This document shows, in pieces, positions 34,331-42,831 of a stretch of DNA of 64,000 nucleotides; within the stretch, counting starts at the first letter, position 1; the number at the start of each line of letters is the position of its first letter. This DNA comes from Ramlibacter sp. GTDB lineage: Bacteria; Pseudomonadota; Gammaproteobacteria; Burkholderiales; Burkholderiaceae_C. The stretch is taken from contig JAUYOG010000021.1 of assembly GCA_030695945.1 (NCBI GenBank), forward strand, positions 1 to 64,000, written 5' to 3'. The position numbers were made by a program, and so were the translations under genes. The notes under the pieces are model-generated. The model had not been told where the DNA came from. It saw nothing but the letters and a program-made list of their open reading frames with translations, and searched no databases.

Positions 34331-35002
34331 ATGGTAGCCCCATCAGGCCCGGCCGTGGGCCGCTTTCCCACCGTGTTGGTAACCGGCTTCGAGCCCTTTG
34401 GCGGACAGGAGGTCAACCCCAGCTGGATGGCCGCGCAGGCCTTGCACGGGCGCACCGTGGCGGGCCACAGGCTCATCGGTGCGCAGTTGCCGACGGCTTT
34501 CGGGCGATCCCTGGAGGCGCTGCGCGACCTTCTCCATCGCCACCACCCGGCGCTGGTGGTGTGCACCGGCCAGGCCGGCAGGCGCACCGCGCTGTCGCTG
34601 GAGCGCGTCGCGATCAACGTGAACGACGCCCGCATCCCCGACAACGACGGCGCGAAGCCGGTGGATACGCCCGTCGTCGCCGGCGGCCCGGCCGCGTACT
34701 TCACCAGCATGCCGATCAAGGCGATGCTCGCCGCATTGCTCGCCGACGGGATCAACGCGGAGGTGTCGCAGACGGCGGGCACCTTCGTGTGCAACCACGT
34801 CTTCTACGGCCTGATGCACGAGCTCGAAACCCGCCACGACCTGCGCCGCACGCGCGGCGGGCTCATCCACGTGCCCTGGCTGCCCGCACAGGGCCAGCCG
34901 TCGATGCGGCTGGACGAGATCGTCACGGGCCTGCGCGTGGCGATCGGCTGCGCGCTCGTCACGGTGGAGGACATCCGCAAGGAAGCCGGGGCGTTGAACT
35001 AG
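34331..35002 (+). CDS. pcp: Pyroglutamyl-peptidase I
   Basis: A 223-residue cysteine peptidase that removes N-terminal pyroglutamate. The catalytic triad is readable: Glu in LSLERVAIN, Cys in [10 protein letters not shown] and His in [10 protein letters not shown]. The N-terminal motif VTGFEPFGG is typical. The ATG at 34331 is preferred over the upstream frame start at 34292. Confidence 0.92.
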   Translation: MVAPSGPAVGRFPTVLVTGFEPFGGQEVNPSWMAAQALHGRTVAGHRLIGAQLPTAFGRSLEALRDLLHRHHPALVVCTGQAGRRTALSLERVAINVNDARIPDNDGAKPVDTPVVAGGPAAYFTSMPIKAMLAALLADGINAEVSQTAGTFVCNHVFYGLMHELETRHDLRRTRGGLIHVPWLPAQGQPSMRLDEIVTGLRVAIGCALVTVEDIRKEAGALN

Positions 35003-35541
35003 CGCGCGGCTGAGACGCTGCGTGGCTGCTTCGCAGCGACACCGAATCCCTTGCGCCGGGCGAGCCCGCGACCCGCGCGAAAGAACTCGCCTACGCTCTG
35101 CTCCGGCTCAAACAACTTTCGCGAGCATGAGACGTACGCCCGGCTCGATCCGCGTGCTTCGCCCGCTCTCGTAGCCGGGCTGGGTCGCGGCGCGAATAAA
35201 GCCCAGGCGCCCGCGGTGGACGGTCTTGCGGCCCAGCGTCGCTACGAGCGCGCCGCAAGGCGCATATCGAGGGACGCGTACGTCATCTGGCTCGCAAAAC
35301 CTGTTTGAACCGCAGCGCAGCGGAGGTGAGTTGTTTTGCGCAGGACCGCAAGACCGTCCAGCGCGGGGAATCCGGCAGCCGTGCAATGCACGGCGACGGA
35401 CGCCGTAGCCATCGCGCCGCGACCCGGCCGGGCGCGCCGTTGCCGCGTACCCAAGGCGCGAACGGTATTTTCGCTGAGCTTACAAACGGCAACTGACACG
35501 TGCGCGCACATGGGAAAAGCCTCGCGGCCTAAAATCGGGCG
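35003..35541. other. 539-bp gene-free stretch carrying inverted repeats
   Basis: No frame in this stretch has a credible start or family. It is filled by overlapping long inverted repeats (see 35101-35428) and ends with the promoter region of the PHP gene, which starts at GTG 35542. Confidence 0.5.
35101..35428. repeat. Composite of long imperfect inverted repeats
   Basis: Three pairs of arms are seen: 35101-35138 with 35277-35315 (about three quarters identical), 35179-35195 with 35412-35428 (16 of 17: GCTGGGTCGCGGCGCGA on the left), and 35217-35231 with 35346-35360 (perfect: TGGACGGTCTTGCGG). A smaller pair CGCAAAAC/GTTTTGCG lies at 35293-35340. The pairs are interlaced, so the transcript could adopt competing folds. 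It may be a dispersed repeat element, a miniature transposon remnant or a structured RNA. Confidence 0.6.
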
Positions 35542-36393
35542 GTGTCCATCCTCAACGCCGACCTGCATTGCCACTCCGTGGTGTCCGACGGCACCTTGAC
35601 GCCCGAAGCGCTCGCGGCCCGAGCGGCCGCCAACGGGGTCGAGCTGTGGTCCCTCACCGACCATGACGAGATCGGCGGGCAGGAGCGCGCGGCCGCGGCA
35701 GCGCGCGCGCACGGCATGAAATACCTCACGGGCACGGAAATTTCGGTCACTTTCGCGGGCCAGACGGTCCACATCCTCGGCCTCGGCTTCGACGCCCGGG
35801 ACCCCGAGATGCTGCGCGGCCTGCTGGAGACGCGGGGCGGGCGCCAAGCCCGGGCCCGCGACATGGCGGCCGGGCTCGCGGCAGCTGGCATCCCCGGCAC
35901 TTACGAAGGCGCGCTGAAATACGTGAGCAACCCCGAGCTGATCTCGCGCACGCACTTCGCGCGCTTCCTGGTGGAATCCGGCGTGTGCCGGGATACCAAC
36001 GAGGTCTTCCGGCGCTTCCTGGTGGAAGGCAAGCCGGGTTACGTCTCGCACAGCTGGGCGTCGCTGCGGCACGCGGTGCAGTGGATCACGCGCGCGGGCG
36101 GCATGGCCGTGATCGCCCACCCGGCGCGCTACCGGTTCACCGCGAACGAGGAGTACGCGCTCTTCACCGAGTTCAAGGCGCATGGCGGCCAGGGCGTGGA
36201 AGTCGTCACCGGCAGCCACACCACCGCGGAATACGTGACATACGGCGAAGCCGCGCGCGAATACGGCCTGGCGGCCTCGCGCGGCAGCGATTTCCACTGC
36301 CCCGGAGAAAGCCACACCGACCTGGGCCAACTGCCCTTCCTGCCCGGCGAGCTGACGCCGGTGTGGGATGTGCTGGCCGACCGCATCCAGTGA
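35542..36393 (+). CDS. PHP-domain phosphoesterase (3',5'-nucleoside bisphosphate phosphatase / RNase AM type)
   Basis: A 283-residue metal enzyme with the PHP motifs: DLHCHSVVSDGT, LTDHDEIGGQ, GTEIS, VIAHPARYR and GSDFHCPGE. Relatives (YciV/TrpH) hydrolyse 3',5'-bisphosphonucleosides and trim 5' ends of rRNA. The start is GTG at 35542. Its TGA overlaps the GTG of the next gene. Confidence 0.9.
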   Translation: MSILNADLHCHSVVSDGTLTPEALAARAAANGVELWSLTDHDEIGGQERAAAAARAHGMKYLTGTEISVTFAGQTVHILGLGFDARDPEMLRGLLETRGGRQARARDMAAGLAAAGIPGTYEGALKYVSNPELISRTHFARFLVESGVCRDTNEVFRRFLVEGKPGYVSHSWASLRHAVQWITRAGGMAVIAHPARYRFTANEEYALFTEFKAHGGQGVEVVTGSHTTAEYVTYGEAAREYGLAASRGSDFHCPGESHTDLGQLPFLPGELTPVWDVLADRIQ

Positions 36394-37307
36394 GCAGCGC
36401 GCGAACGAGGCCCGTGCCGGGCCCCCGAAGCACGCTGGCCGGCATCGCGCTGGTGGTGGGCGCGGGCGCCTGCTTCTCCATGCTGGACACCACGACGAAG
36501 TTCATCAGCACCGCCGTGCCGCTGCTCATGGCGCTGTGGTTCCGCTATGCGTTCCAGGCCATCGCGACCACGGTGACGGTGTTGCCCGCGCGGGGCATGT
36601 CGGTGTGGCGCACGCTGCACCCGAAGTTCCAGGTGCTGCGCGGCGTGCTGCTGCTGGCCAGCAGCTTCTTCGCCTTCGCCAGCCTGAAGTACATGCCGGT
36701 GGGCGAGTTCACGGCGATCGTGATGATCGCGCCGCTCGCGATCACCGTGCTGGCCGTCAACGTCCTGAAGGAGAAGGTGTCGCCGATGCGCTGGGCCCTG
36801 GTGGCCGGCGGCTTTGCCGGCACCGTGGTGATCATCCGGCCCGGCGGCGAAGCCTTCCAATGGGCCAGCCTGCTGCCGCTGGGACTGGTCGGCACCAACG
36901 CGTGGTTCCAGGTGCTCACGAGCAAGCTGGCCCGCACCGAGGACCCGGTGACGATGCACCTGTACACGGGCTGGGTCGGCACGCTGATCGCGACCGTGGC
37001 CCTGCCCTTCGTCTGGGCGGATCTGCCTGAGGGGTGGCTGTGGGCCGCCCTGTGCTTCATGGGCGTGATGGCCACGGTCGGCCACTTCATGCTGATCCTG
37101 GCCTACCAGCGCGCGCCGGCCGCCACGCTCACGCCCTACCTGTACTTGCAGATCGCTTTCGCGATGCTGGGTGGCTGGATCGTGTTCTCCCACGTGCCGG
37201 ACGGCTGGTCGATGGTGGGCATGGCGATGATCGCCACCTGCGGCGCGGGCGGCGCCTGGCTCACGGTGCGCGAGAGCCGGATGGCATTGGAGCCGATAGA
37301 AGCCTGA
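36390..37307 (+). CDS. DMT-superfamily (EamA) transporter
   Basis: A 305-residue membrane protein with about ten hydrophobic segments in two EamA halves (LAGIALVVGAGACFSMLDTT at the start; LYTGWVGTLIATVALPFVWA in the second). Family members export metabolites or amino acids; the substrate cannot be read from sequence. The GTG start at 36390 overlaps the stop of the PHP gene by 4 bp, and the next gene follows after 3 bp, so all three are co-transcribed. Confidence 0.85.
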   Translation: MSSARTRPVPGPRSTLAGIALVVGAGACFSMLDTTTKFISTAVPLLMALWFRYAFQAIATTVTVLPARGMSVWRTLHPKFQVLRGVLLLASSFFAFASLKYMPVGEFTAIVMIAPLAITVLAVNVLKEKVSPMRWALVAGGFAGTVVIIRPGGEAFQWASLLPLGLVGTNAWFQVLTSKLARTEDPVTMHLYTGWVGTLIATVALPFVWADLPEGWLWAALCFMGVMATVGHFMLILAYQRAPAATLTPYLYLQIAFAMLGGWIVFSHVPDGWSMVGMAMIATCGAGGAWLTVRESRMALEPIEA

Positions 37308-37310
37308 ACC

Positions 37311-37946
37311 ATGGCCCAGTACTTCGAAGTCCACCCCGAGAACCCGCAGCCGCGGCTGCTGAAGCAGGCCGTCGCCTTGCTCGAGCGCGGCGGCATCCTC
37401 GCGGTGCCGACCGATTCCAGCTATGCGCTGGCCTGCCATCTGGACGACAAGGGCGCCGTCGACCGGCTGCGCCAGATCCGCGGCGTCGACGAGAAGCACC
37501 ACCTCACCCTGCTGTGCCGCGACCTGAGCGAACTGGCGAACTATGCGCGGGTGGACAACCGGCAGTACCGCCTGCTGAAGTCCGCCACGCCCGGCGCGTA
37601 CACCTTCATCCTCGAAGCGACCCGGGAGGTGCCGCGGCGCGTGAGCCACCCGCAGCGCAAGACCATCGGCCTGCGCGTGCCGGACCACAAGGCACTGCAG
37701 GAGTTGCTGGCGCTGCACGGCGCACCGCTGCTCGCCACCACGCTGATCCCGCCGCACGAGGCGCACCCCATGAACGACGCGCAGGAAATCCGCGACCGCT
37801 TCGAAAAGGTGATCGCCGGGGTCATCGACGCCGGGGCGTGCCCTTCGGAGCCCACCAGCGTGATCGACCTCACGCCGATGGGGACCGGCGGGGAAGCCGT
37901 CGTCGTGCGCGCGGGGCGGGGGGACATCGCGGCGCTGGGGCTGTAG
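37311..37946 (+). CDS. YciO/Sua5 family threonylcarbamoyl-AMP synthase-like protein
   Basis: A 211-residue YrdC-fold protein: ILAVPTDSSYALACHLDDKGA, RLRQIRGVDEKHHLTLLCRD, then ATPGAYTFILEATREVPRR and IGLRVPDHKALQELL. It resembles YciO more than the main TsaC/Sua5. YrdC-fold enzymes make threonylcarbamoyl-adenylate for t6A tRNA modification, though YciO activity is weak. Its 3' end overlaps the convergent ArsR gene by 77 bp. Confidence 0.88.
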   Translation: MAQYFEVHPENPQPRLLKQAVALLERGGILAVPTDSSYALACHLDDKGAVDRLRQIRGVDEKHHLTLLCRDLSELANYARVDNRQYRLLKSATPGAYTFILEATREVPRRVSHPQRKTIGLRVPDHKALQELLALHGAPLLATTLIPPHEAHPMNDAQEIRDRFEKVIAGVIDAGACPSEPTSVIDLTPMGTGGEAVVVRAGRGDIAALGL

Positions 37947-38253
37947 CCCCCCGGCCGCAAAACTGCACGTAGAGCGCATCCATGATGGCCAGCGCGCGCC
38001 TGCTTTTCAGCCGGTAGTACACCTTCCTGCCTTCGCGGCGGGTCTCCACCATGCCGTGCCGGCGCAGGACGCCGAGTTGTTGCGACAGGGTCGGCTGCCG
38101 GATATCGAGCGAGCGCTCCAGATCGCCGACGCTGAGCTCGCCGATGGCGATCCGACACAGGAGCATGAGCCGGTCCTCGTGCGCGAGCGCGCCCAGCAAA
38201 CCGCACGCCTCCTTGGCCGAAGCGCGCAGTTTGCGCATGTCTGACGGATTCAT
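37870..38253 (-). CDS. ArsR-family repressor resembling persulfide sensors BigR/SqrR
   Basis: A 127-residue winged-helix regulator (LSVGDLERSLDIRQPTLSQQ as the recognition region, then EGRKVYYRL). Cys33 (MLLCRI) and Cys99 (VQFCG) are 66 residues apart, the same spacing as the sensing pair of SqrR (41/107) and BigR (42/108), which form a sulfur-bridged link with persulfides and release DNA. It is the last gene of the octaheme cytochrome operon, 61 bp after the cytochrome b gene. The low-complexity tail (about 25 residues) is read through the 3' end of the YciO gene. The ATG at 38253 is chosen over the frame start at 38328. Confidence 0.82.
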   Translation of the reverse strand: MNPSDMRKLRASAKEACGLLGALAHEDRLMLLCRIAIGELSVGDLERSLDIRQPTLSQQLGVLRRHGMVETRREGRKVYYRLKSRRALAIMDALYVQFCGRGATAPAPRCPPAPRARRRLPRRSPSA

Positions 38254-38314
38254 CGATGTTGTCTCCTCGCCCGCGCAACGCCGGCGCGGGCTTGCATTCC
38301 ACTGACCCGCCGTT

Positions 38315-38914
38315 CTATTTCGCGTCACCCTCCTGCCAGCCGGTGATCATTGCCTTGATGTGAGCGAACGGCGTATGGCCGGTCGTGGCCAGGTACACAT
38401 GCGAGATCACGAAGCCCAGCATCATGAAAGCGGCCGCCGTATGCGCCAGGGCGATCGGCCGCAGGCCCACGTCCAGCAGCCCGGCCCTGACGAGATCGGC
38501 GTAGTAGAGATACAGCAAGCCGCTCGCCCACAGCAGCGGATTGATCATCAGCTTGACGAGCAGGTAGGCGACGCGTTGCAGCGGGTTGTGCTTCGCGAGC
38601 GCGGTGACCTGGTGCGGGTGCGGCTCGCCGGCGAAGATCCCCACCGAATAGTGCCGCGCCACCGCCATGAGGTTGTCCGTGGTCGGGATGTATTGCCGCC
38701 ATTCATCGGTGGTGAAGTGCCAGAAGATCGCAAACACCCACAGCCCGATCAGCGTCCAGGCAGCCGTCGTGTGCAAGCTGCCAGCGCGCTCCCAGCCGAA
38801 CAGCCGGTACGTGCCGTGGATCTCGAAGCCGGTCACGAGCATGAACAGCACCAGCGCGGCCTGGCTCCAGTGCCAGAAGCGTTCGAAGCGCTTGAAGAGG
38901 TAGATGCGTGTCAT
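38315..38914 (-). CDS. Di-heme cytochrome b (b561/thiosulfate reductase subunit type)
   Basis: A 199-residue membrane protein with four or five transmembrane helices and heme-ligand histidines (RFWHWSQAAL, GSLHTTAAW, IFWHFTTDEW, VISHVYLAT). It should link the quinone pool to the periplasmic octaheme cytochrome encoded just upstream, whose stop overlaps this start by 4 bp. The N-terminus (MTRIYLFKRFERFWHWSQA) is typical of the family. Confidence 0.85.
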   Translation of the reverse strand: MTRIYLFKRFERFWHWSQAALVLFMLVTGFEIHGTYRLFGWERAGSLHTTAAWTLIGLWVFAIFWHFTTDEWRQYIPTTDNLMAVARHYSVGIFAGEPHPHQVTALAKHNPLQRVAYLLVKLMINPLLWASGLLYLYYADLVRAGLLDVGLRPIALAHTAAAFMMLGFVISHVYLATTGHTPFAHIKAMITGWQEGDAK

Positions 38915-40527
38915 GGGTTCCTCCGTGAATCCTTGCGCGACTTGAGGACGCGACCCGTGCCGTGGGCCGTCACGCCCAGAAGGGCCAGCCCCGCGAATAT
39001 CCATCCTGGAATGTCGAGCCACAGGGCGTGGTCGCCGCCGCGGCCGGGCATGTATACGCCCGCCACCCGCTCGAGCCGGCCGTCCGAGGCATGGCAGGCG
39101 GGGCATTGCAGCGCGTCCCTCGCGGGCGCGACCATGTGCGTGATCGGCCACGTGCTCTCGGTCGGGATGAAGGCCACCTGCCCCGAGAACGGCCGCTTGA
39201 CGTCCGCCATGCCGGCGGCAACCGCCTTCTCCCAATTGAGGTTGGTCCAGTACGCGGTGTCGTCCTTGCCCGCCAGGTGCGCCACGACCAGCGACTTGTT
39301 GACAGGGTCGTACACCTGCTTGCCGCGGAACACCTTGACCGGCCAGATCATCGACTTGCCGTCGCCGGGGCTCCCCTCGAAACGGTTGATCTGGACCGGG
39401 CGGCCGTTGTCGACGATCTCGTCGCCCGGCAGCTTGTATTTCACGGTGCCGTTGAACCAGATGTACTCGGGCACCACCTTCTCGGCCATCACGAAGTCGC
39501 CCTTCATCCCGTTGTAGACGACCTGCCCGTCGTCGTCCTTGCGGACCAGCGGCTTGCCGTCGGGACCCCGCTTGCCGGCCGTGGACCAGTCCCACGACAT
39601 CTTGGTGGGCACGCCACCGCGCGCATAACTGGGGATATGGCAGGTCTGGCACGCCACCTTCGCCGTGTGGTCATTGAGCTTGGCCGTCTTCTTGTGGGGC
39701 GCCTGGTCATGGCACGCCTGGCAAGTCGTCGGGTTCGTCGTCTCGGCCTTTCCGCGCTGGTGCGCCGCGCCCTTGTCCTGGGCGGTCGGCGCGTAGCGGC
39801 TGCCCGGAACCTGGTGCCCGTCGGTCTTGTGGCAGGTGGCGCAGGAGAAGTTGTTGCCGTCGGGGCTCATGTGGACGTCGAGCGCCTTCTCCGGCGATTC
39901 GAGGGAGCTGTCGAGGTCGCCATGCTTGACGCCGTCGCCCCCGCCGCCCTGGAAGTGGCACGCACCGCAGGTCGCGCGGCTGGTCTTGCCCACGCGCTGG
40001 GCGATGGCCTTGAGGTCGATCCCCTTGACGATCTTGCCCGAGCCCGGGGGCATCTCGATGTCCCTGGCCACCACGTTACCGGCGAGGCCGGCCTCCTTTT
40101 TGTACTTGCCGGTGGTGTCGTGGCAGACGATGCAGTCCACGTTCTCCTCCGACGCGAAGTCGAAGCCTTCGGTCTTCATGCCGTAGCCGACGTGGCAGGT
40201 TGCGCAGGAGTCGTAGTTCGACGCGGCCGAGGTGCAGAAGTTGTTGACCACATGCCGCTTGCCGAGGGTCTGGCCGGTGGCCGGGTTCACGTACTCCCAC
40301 TTCCAGTGCTGGGTCTTGTGGACCTGCTTGGCCGCTTCGGTGTGGCAGGTCAGGCAGGCCCGCGTCACCTCGGGGCCCGAGCCGAAATTCACCTGCAGTT
40401 CGGCAAACTTGCCGTGGTCGGCCGTGCCGGCGCCGGGTTTGATCGCCCCGATGGCCGCCGTGGGCAGACCCAGCGCGAAAGCCAGCGCGAGCGCGACGAG
40501 CGCGCGTGTTTCCGGAAGAATGGTCAT
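38911..40527 (-). CDS. Octaheme c-type cytochrome, tetrathionate reductase (OTR) family
   Basis: A 538-residue exported protein with eight CxxCH heme sites: CLTCH, CATCH, CIVCH, CGACH, CATCH, CQACH, CQTCH and CPACH. The signal peptide is MTILPETRALVALALAFALG..., and a C-terminal hydrophobic anchor (IPGWIFAGLALLGVTAHG) precedes a basic tail. OTR of Shewanella reduces tetrathionate, hydroxylamine and nitrite in vitro; the true substrate here is unknown. It is co-transcribed with a periplasmic protein, an outer-membrane protein and a cytochrome b. The hemes would be attached by the Ccm proteins at the end of this window. Confidence 0.9.
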   Translation of the reverse strand: MTILPETRALVALALAFALGLPTAAIGAIKPGAGTADHGKFAELQVNFGSGPEVTRACLTCHTEAAKQVHKTQHWKWEYVNPATGQTLGKRHVVNNFCTSAASNYDSCATCHVGYGMKTEGFDFASEENVDCIVCHDTTGKYKKEAGLAGNVVARDIEMPPGSGKIVKGIDLKAIAQRVGKTSRATCGACHFQGGGGDGVKHGDLDSSLESPEKALDVHMSPDGNNFSCATCHKTDGHQVPGSRYAPTAQDKGAAHQRGKAETTNPTTCQACHDQAPHKKTAKLNDHTAKVACQTCHIPSYARGGVPTKMSWDWSTAGKRGPDGKPLVRKDDDGQVVYNGMKGDFVMAEKVVPEYIWFNGTVKYKLPGDEIVDNGRPVQINRFEGSPGDGKSMIWPVKVFRGKQVYDPVNKSLVVAHLAGKDDTAYWTNLNWEKAVAAGMADVKRPFSGQVAFIPTESTWPITHMVAPARDALQCPACHASDGRLERVAGVYMPGRGGDHALWLDIPGWIFAGLALLGVTAHGTGRVLKSRKDSRRNP

Positions 40528-40533
40528 GGCGTC

Positions 40534-40851
40534 TCAGCAGCCTGCCGTCTTCTTGAACGTGCGGCTCTCGTTCCTCTCGCCCTTCTCGAACCGGGACCGG
40601 ATCTCGTCGCCCACCTGGATGCGCTTGTCCTTGAACTTCTCCAGCGTCAGGTCGTCGGTGATGTGGATGGTCACGAGCGCGCCGCCCTTGTTGTCCTTGA
40701 GGATTGCGTCCGCGGACTTGCCGTCCTTGGCCAGCTCGATCTTGGTCACCGGGCCGACGACGGTCACCGGGTCGGCGAGCGAGGGCGCGGAGAACGCGAA
40801 CAATGCGGCGGTGGCGGCGGCAGCCGCGAATGCGTGCAATAGGGATTTCAT
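40534..40851 (-). CDS. Small periplasmic protein of the octaheme operon
   Basis: A 105-residue protein with a signal peptide (ending APSLADP) and a compact beta-rich domain (VTVVGPVTKIELAKDGKSAD, LVTIHITDDLTLEKFKDKRI), possibly an OB-like fold, ending in a single Cys. No function is known. It lies 6 bp upstream of the octaheme gene, so tight co-expression is expected. Confidence 0.65.
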   Translation of the reverse strand: MKSLLHAFAAAAATAALFAFSAPSLADPVTVVGPVTKIELAKDGKSADAILKDNKGGALVTIHITDDLTLEKFKDKRIQVGDEIRSRFEKGERNESRTFKKTAGC

Positions 40852-40873
40852 AACTTACCTCCTGTGATCGGAA

Positions 40874-42694
40874 TCAGAACTTCACTTCGAACGTCGCGTA
40901 CAGGTCGTAGGCCTTGGACAGCGGCGTGAGCGTCATCATTTGCCCCTGGACATCGGAAATCTTCACCGGCGCGCCGACCCAGTTGTTGCTGCCGGTGTAG
41001 TTGAAGTCGTAGTACCGGGCGCCGAGCTTGAAGAAGGCCTTGCCCTTCGGCGACGCAATCGGTGTGTTGCCGACCTCCTGGATGACATAGGCCTCGTATA
41101 CGTTGCCGCGGACGCCCGCCTTCGAGGTCCACATGTCCTCGGCGGCCGGCGCGAACGTGATCCAGTTCTTCGAGCCATGGTTGAACTCGAACCCGAGCCT
41201 GGTTCTCGAGGGCAGGTCGTAGCGAAGCCCCACGGCGACCGCGGTGCCGGTCTTCCTGCTGGGCGCCTCCGGCTGGAAGAACGCGCCGGTCAGCAAGCCC
41301 TGGAAGCCGAACTGCGAGGAAACGTTCTGGTTCGGGTGGGTGACGCTCACGCCAGCGTCGGCGAATACGTTGAGGTTGCCCGGGCCGACGCCCTTGAACA
41401 TCTTCATCACGCCGGCCCCGTACCAGTCGATGTCGCCCAGGTTGGTCTTCGGCGAGGTGTTGCCGAAGTAGGTGTTGCTCATCGCCGGCGCGTCGAAGAT
41501 GTTCATGCCGCGATTCCACTGCAGCCAGACGCGCAGCTGGTCGGTGTCGATGGGCACCACCGAGAGGCCGAGCATGTCGGTATCGGAGATGGCGTTGCCG
41601 GGTGTGTTGCGGAAACCGCTCTCGAAGCCGCGGCCGTAACAGAGTTTGGCGAACGCGCCCGGCAGCCCGTCGATATCCGGCGCATAACCGAGCGTCATGC
41701 CGTCGAAGGCGTAGTCGATCAGCAGCGAGGGCACGCCGCCGGTGCCGGGCGAGGGGTTGTTGGCCCGCAGATGGCTGGACGCCCCGCCTGTGGTCGGGCG
41801 CCGGCCGACAGAGAACCACATGTCGCGGTCGGCGATGTTGCTCCAGGTGCCGTAGGCGCGATCGACCGCCGCATAGCTGTTGGACTGCACGTGACCGAGC
41901 GTTCCGTCGAAGACGCCGACGCGGTCGGCGAAGAAGGGCGCCGCGCCGGCGTTGGTGATGGCCGATGCGTCCTGGCCGCCGAAGGTCTTTTCCATCAGGA
42001 GGCGCCCGGTGAAGGAGACATCCCGCATGACCTTGGCGTTAGCGTCGATGCCCGCGCTGACAGTGTGGATCGAGCTGTTCCTGGGCGTGTACGAGGGAAC
42101 CGGGACCGCGAAGCCTCCGAGTCCCTGCACGAGGCCCTGGTTCTGCGGCTGCGACAGGAAGGCGCGGGCCTGCTCGATGGTCTTCACGCCGCCCATGGCC
42201 TGCGAGAACTGGGCCAGCGCGCTCAACGCGCCCGCAGTGGACATCGCGCCCGCCTCGGCAGCGCCGAAGAACGACGACGACCCCGCCGCGGTGGACGGGT
42301 TGGCGAAGAAGTCGCCCTGCAGTTTCTGCTGTGCGTTCTGGAATGTCGCGTTGACGTCGGTGAAGGCCCGGGTCTCGCCGCGCAGCGAATCGAGGCGGTA
42401 ACGGAAGTCGCCGCCGACCGTCAGCCATTTGCCGAGCGACTTGTCCTCCAGGCGCTTGACCTCGTTCCTGAGGTCGTCCACCCCAGCCGCGGCCGTCTGG
42501 CCCTTGACCTCCTCCACGGCCTTCGTCGCCTTCCGGTCGTTGGCCTGGACCTGGTCCTTCAGCTGCTGGAGCTCGCGCGAGAGCGACTCGATTCTGCGGA
42601 CCAGTTCCTCGTCGGCCGCGGTGGCGGCCTGCGGGATGCCCATGCCCATGATCAGGGCGGCCAGCATCGTCTTCGATAGGGACGGGATCATCAT
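40874..42694 (-). CDS. DUF3373 outer-membrane beta-barrel protein
   Basis: A 606-residue protein: a signal peptide, a coiled coil at about residues 28-75 (EELVRRIESLSRELQQLKDQ), then a long beta-rich region (LTVGGDFRYRLDSLRGE to the terminal ATFEVKF, which ends in Phe like outer-membrane barrels). DUF3373 proteins accompany multiheme cytochromes and are thought to act as porins, perhaps helping electrons or substrates across the outer membrane. It is the first gene of the operon; the ATG at 42694 has GGAG upstream. Confidence 0.82.
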   Translation of the reverse strand: MMIPSLSKTMLAALIMGMGIPQAATAADEELVRRIESLSRELQQLKDQVQANDRKATKAVEEVKGQTAAAGVDDLRNEVKRLEDKSLGKWLTVGGDFRYRLDSLRGETRAFTDVNATFQNAQQKLQGDFFANPSTAAGSSSFFGAAEAGAMSTAGALSALAQFSQAMGGVKTIEQARAFLSQPQNQGLVQGLGGFAVPVPSYTPRNSSIHTVSAGIDANAKVMRDVSFTGRLLMEKTFGGQDASAITNAGAAPFFADRVGVFDGTLGHVQSNSYAAVDRAYGTWSNIADRDMWFSVGRRPTTGGASSHLRANNPSPGTGGVPSLLIDYAFDGMTLGYAPDIDGLPGAFAKLCYGRGFESGFRNTPGNAISDTDMLGLSVVPIDTDQLRVWLQWNRGMNIFDAPAMSNTYFGNTSPKTNLGDIDWYGAGVMKMFKGVGPGNLNVFADAGVSVTHPNQNVSSQFGFQGLLTGAFFQPEAPSRKTGTAVAVGLRYDLPSRTRLGFEFNHGSKNWITFAPAAEDMWTSKAGVRGNVYEAYVIQEVGNTPIASPKGKAFFKLGARYYDFNYTGSNNWVGAPVKISDVQGQMMTLTPLSKAYDLYATFEVKF

Positions 42695-42720
42695 TTCTCC
42701 TGGTGGGTCGACGTTATCGT

Positions 42721-42756
42721 CAAAAACATAATATTGTTGAATATATTGAATATGGC
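42721..42756. promoter_or_regulatory. AT-rich promoter region of the octaheme operon with 9-bp direct repeats
   Basis: A strikingly AT-rich patch in GC-rich surroundings, between divergent genes. It holds ATATTG (42731-42736) and two copies of TTGAATAT at 42737-42744 and 42746-42753. It is a candidate operator for the ArsR-type regulator at 37870-38253 and holds the promoter for the leftward operon. Confidence 0.45.
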
Positions 42757-42831
42757 CGGCCGCCCGAATCCGACCTTGATGCAGATCAACGGTTGGTCCG
42801 GGCGGCTGTCGCGGTCTGAGACAATCGCCCG

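Noticed and set aside
38360-42679. Large plus-strand frames opposite the octaheme operon
   Set aside because: They are complements of well-supported genes with signal peptides and heme motifs, and show no domains.
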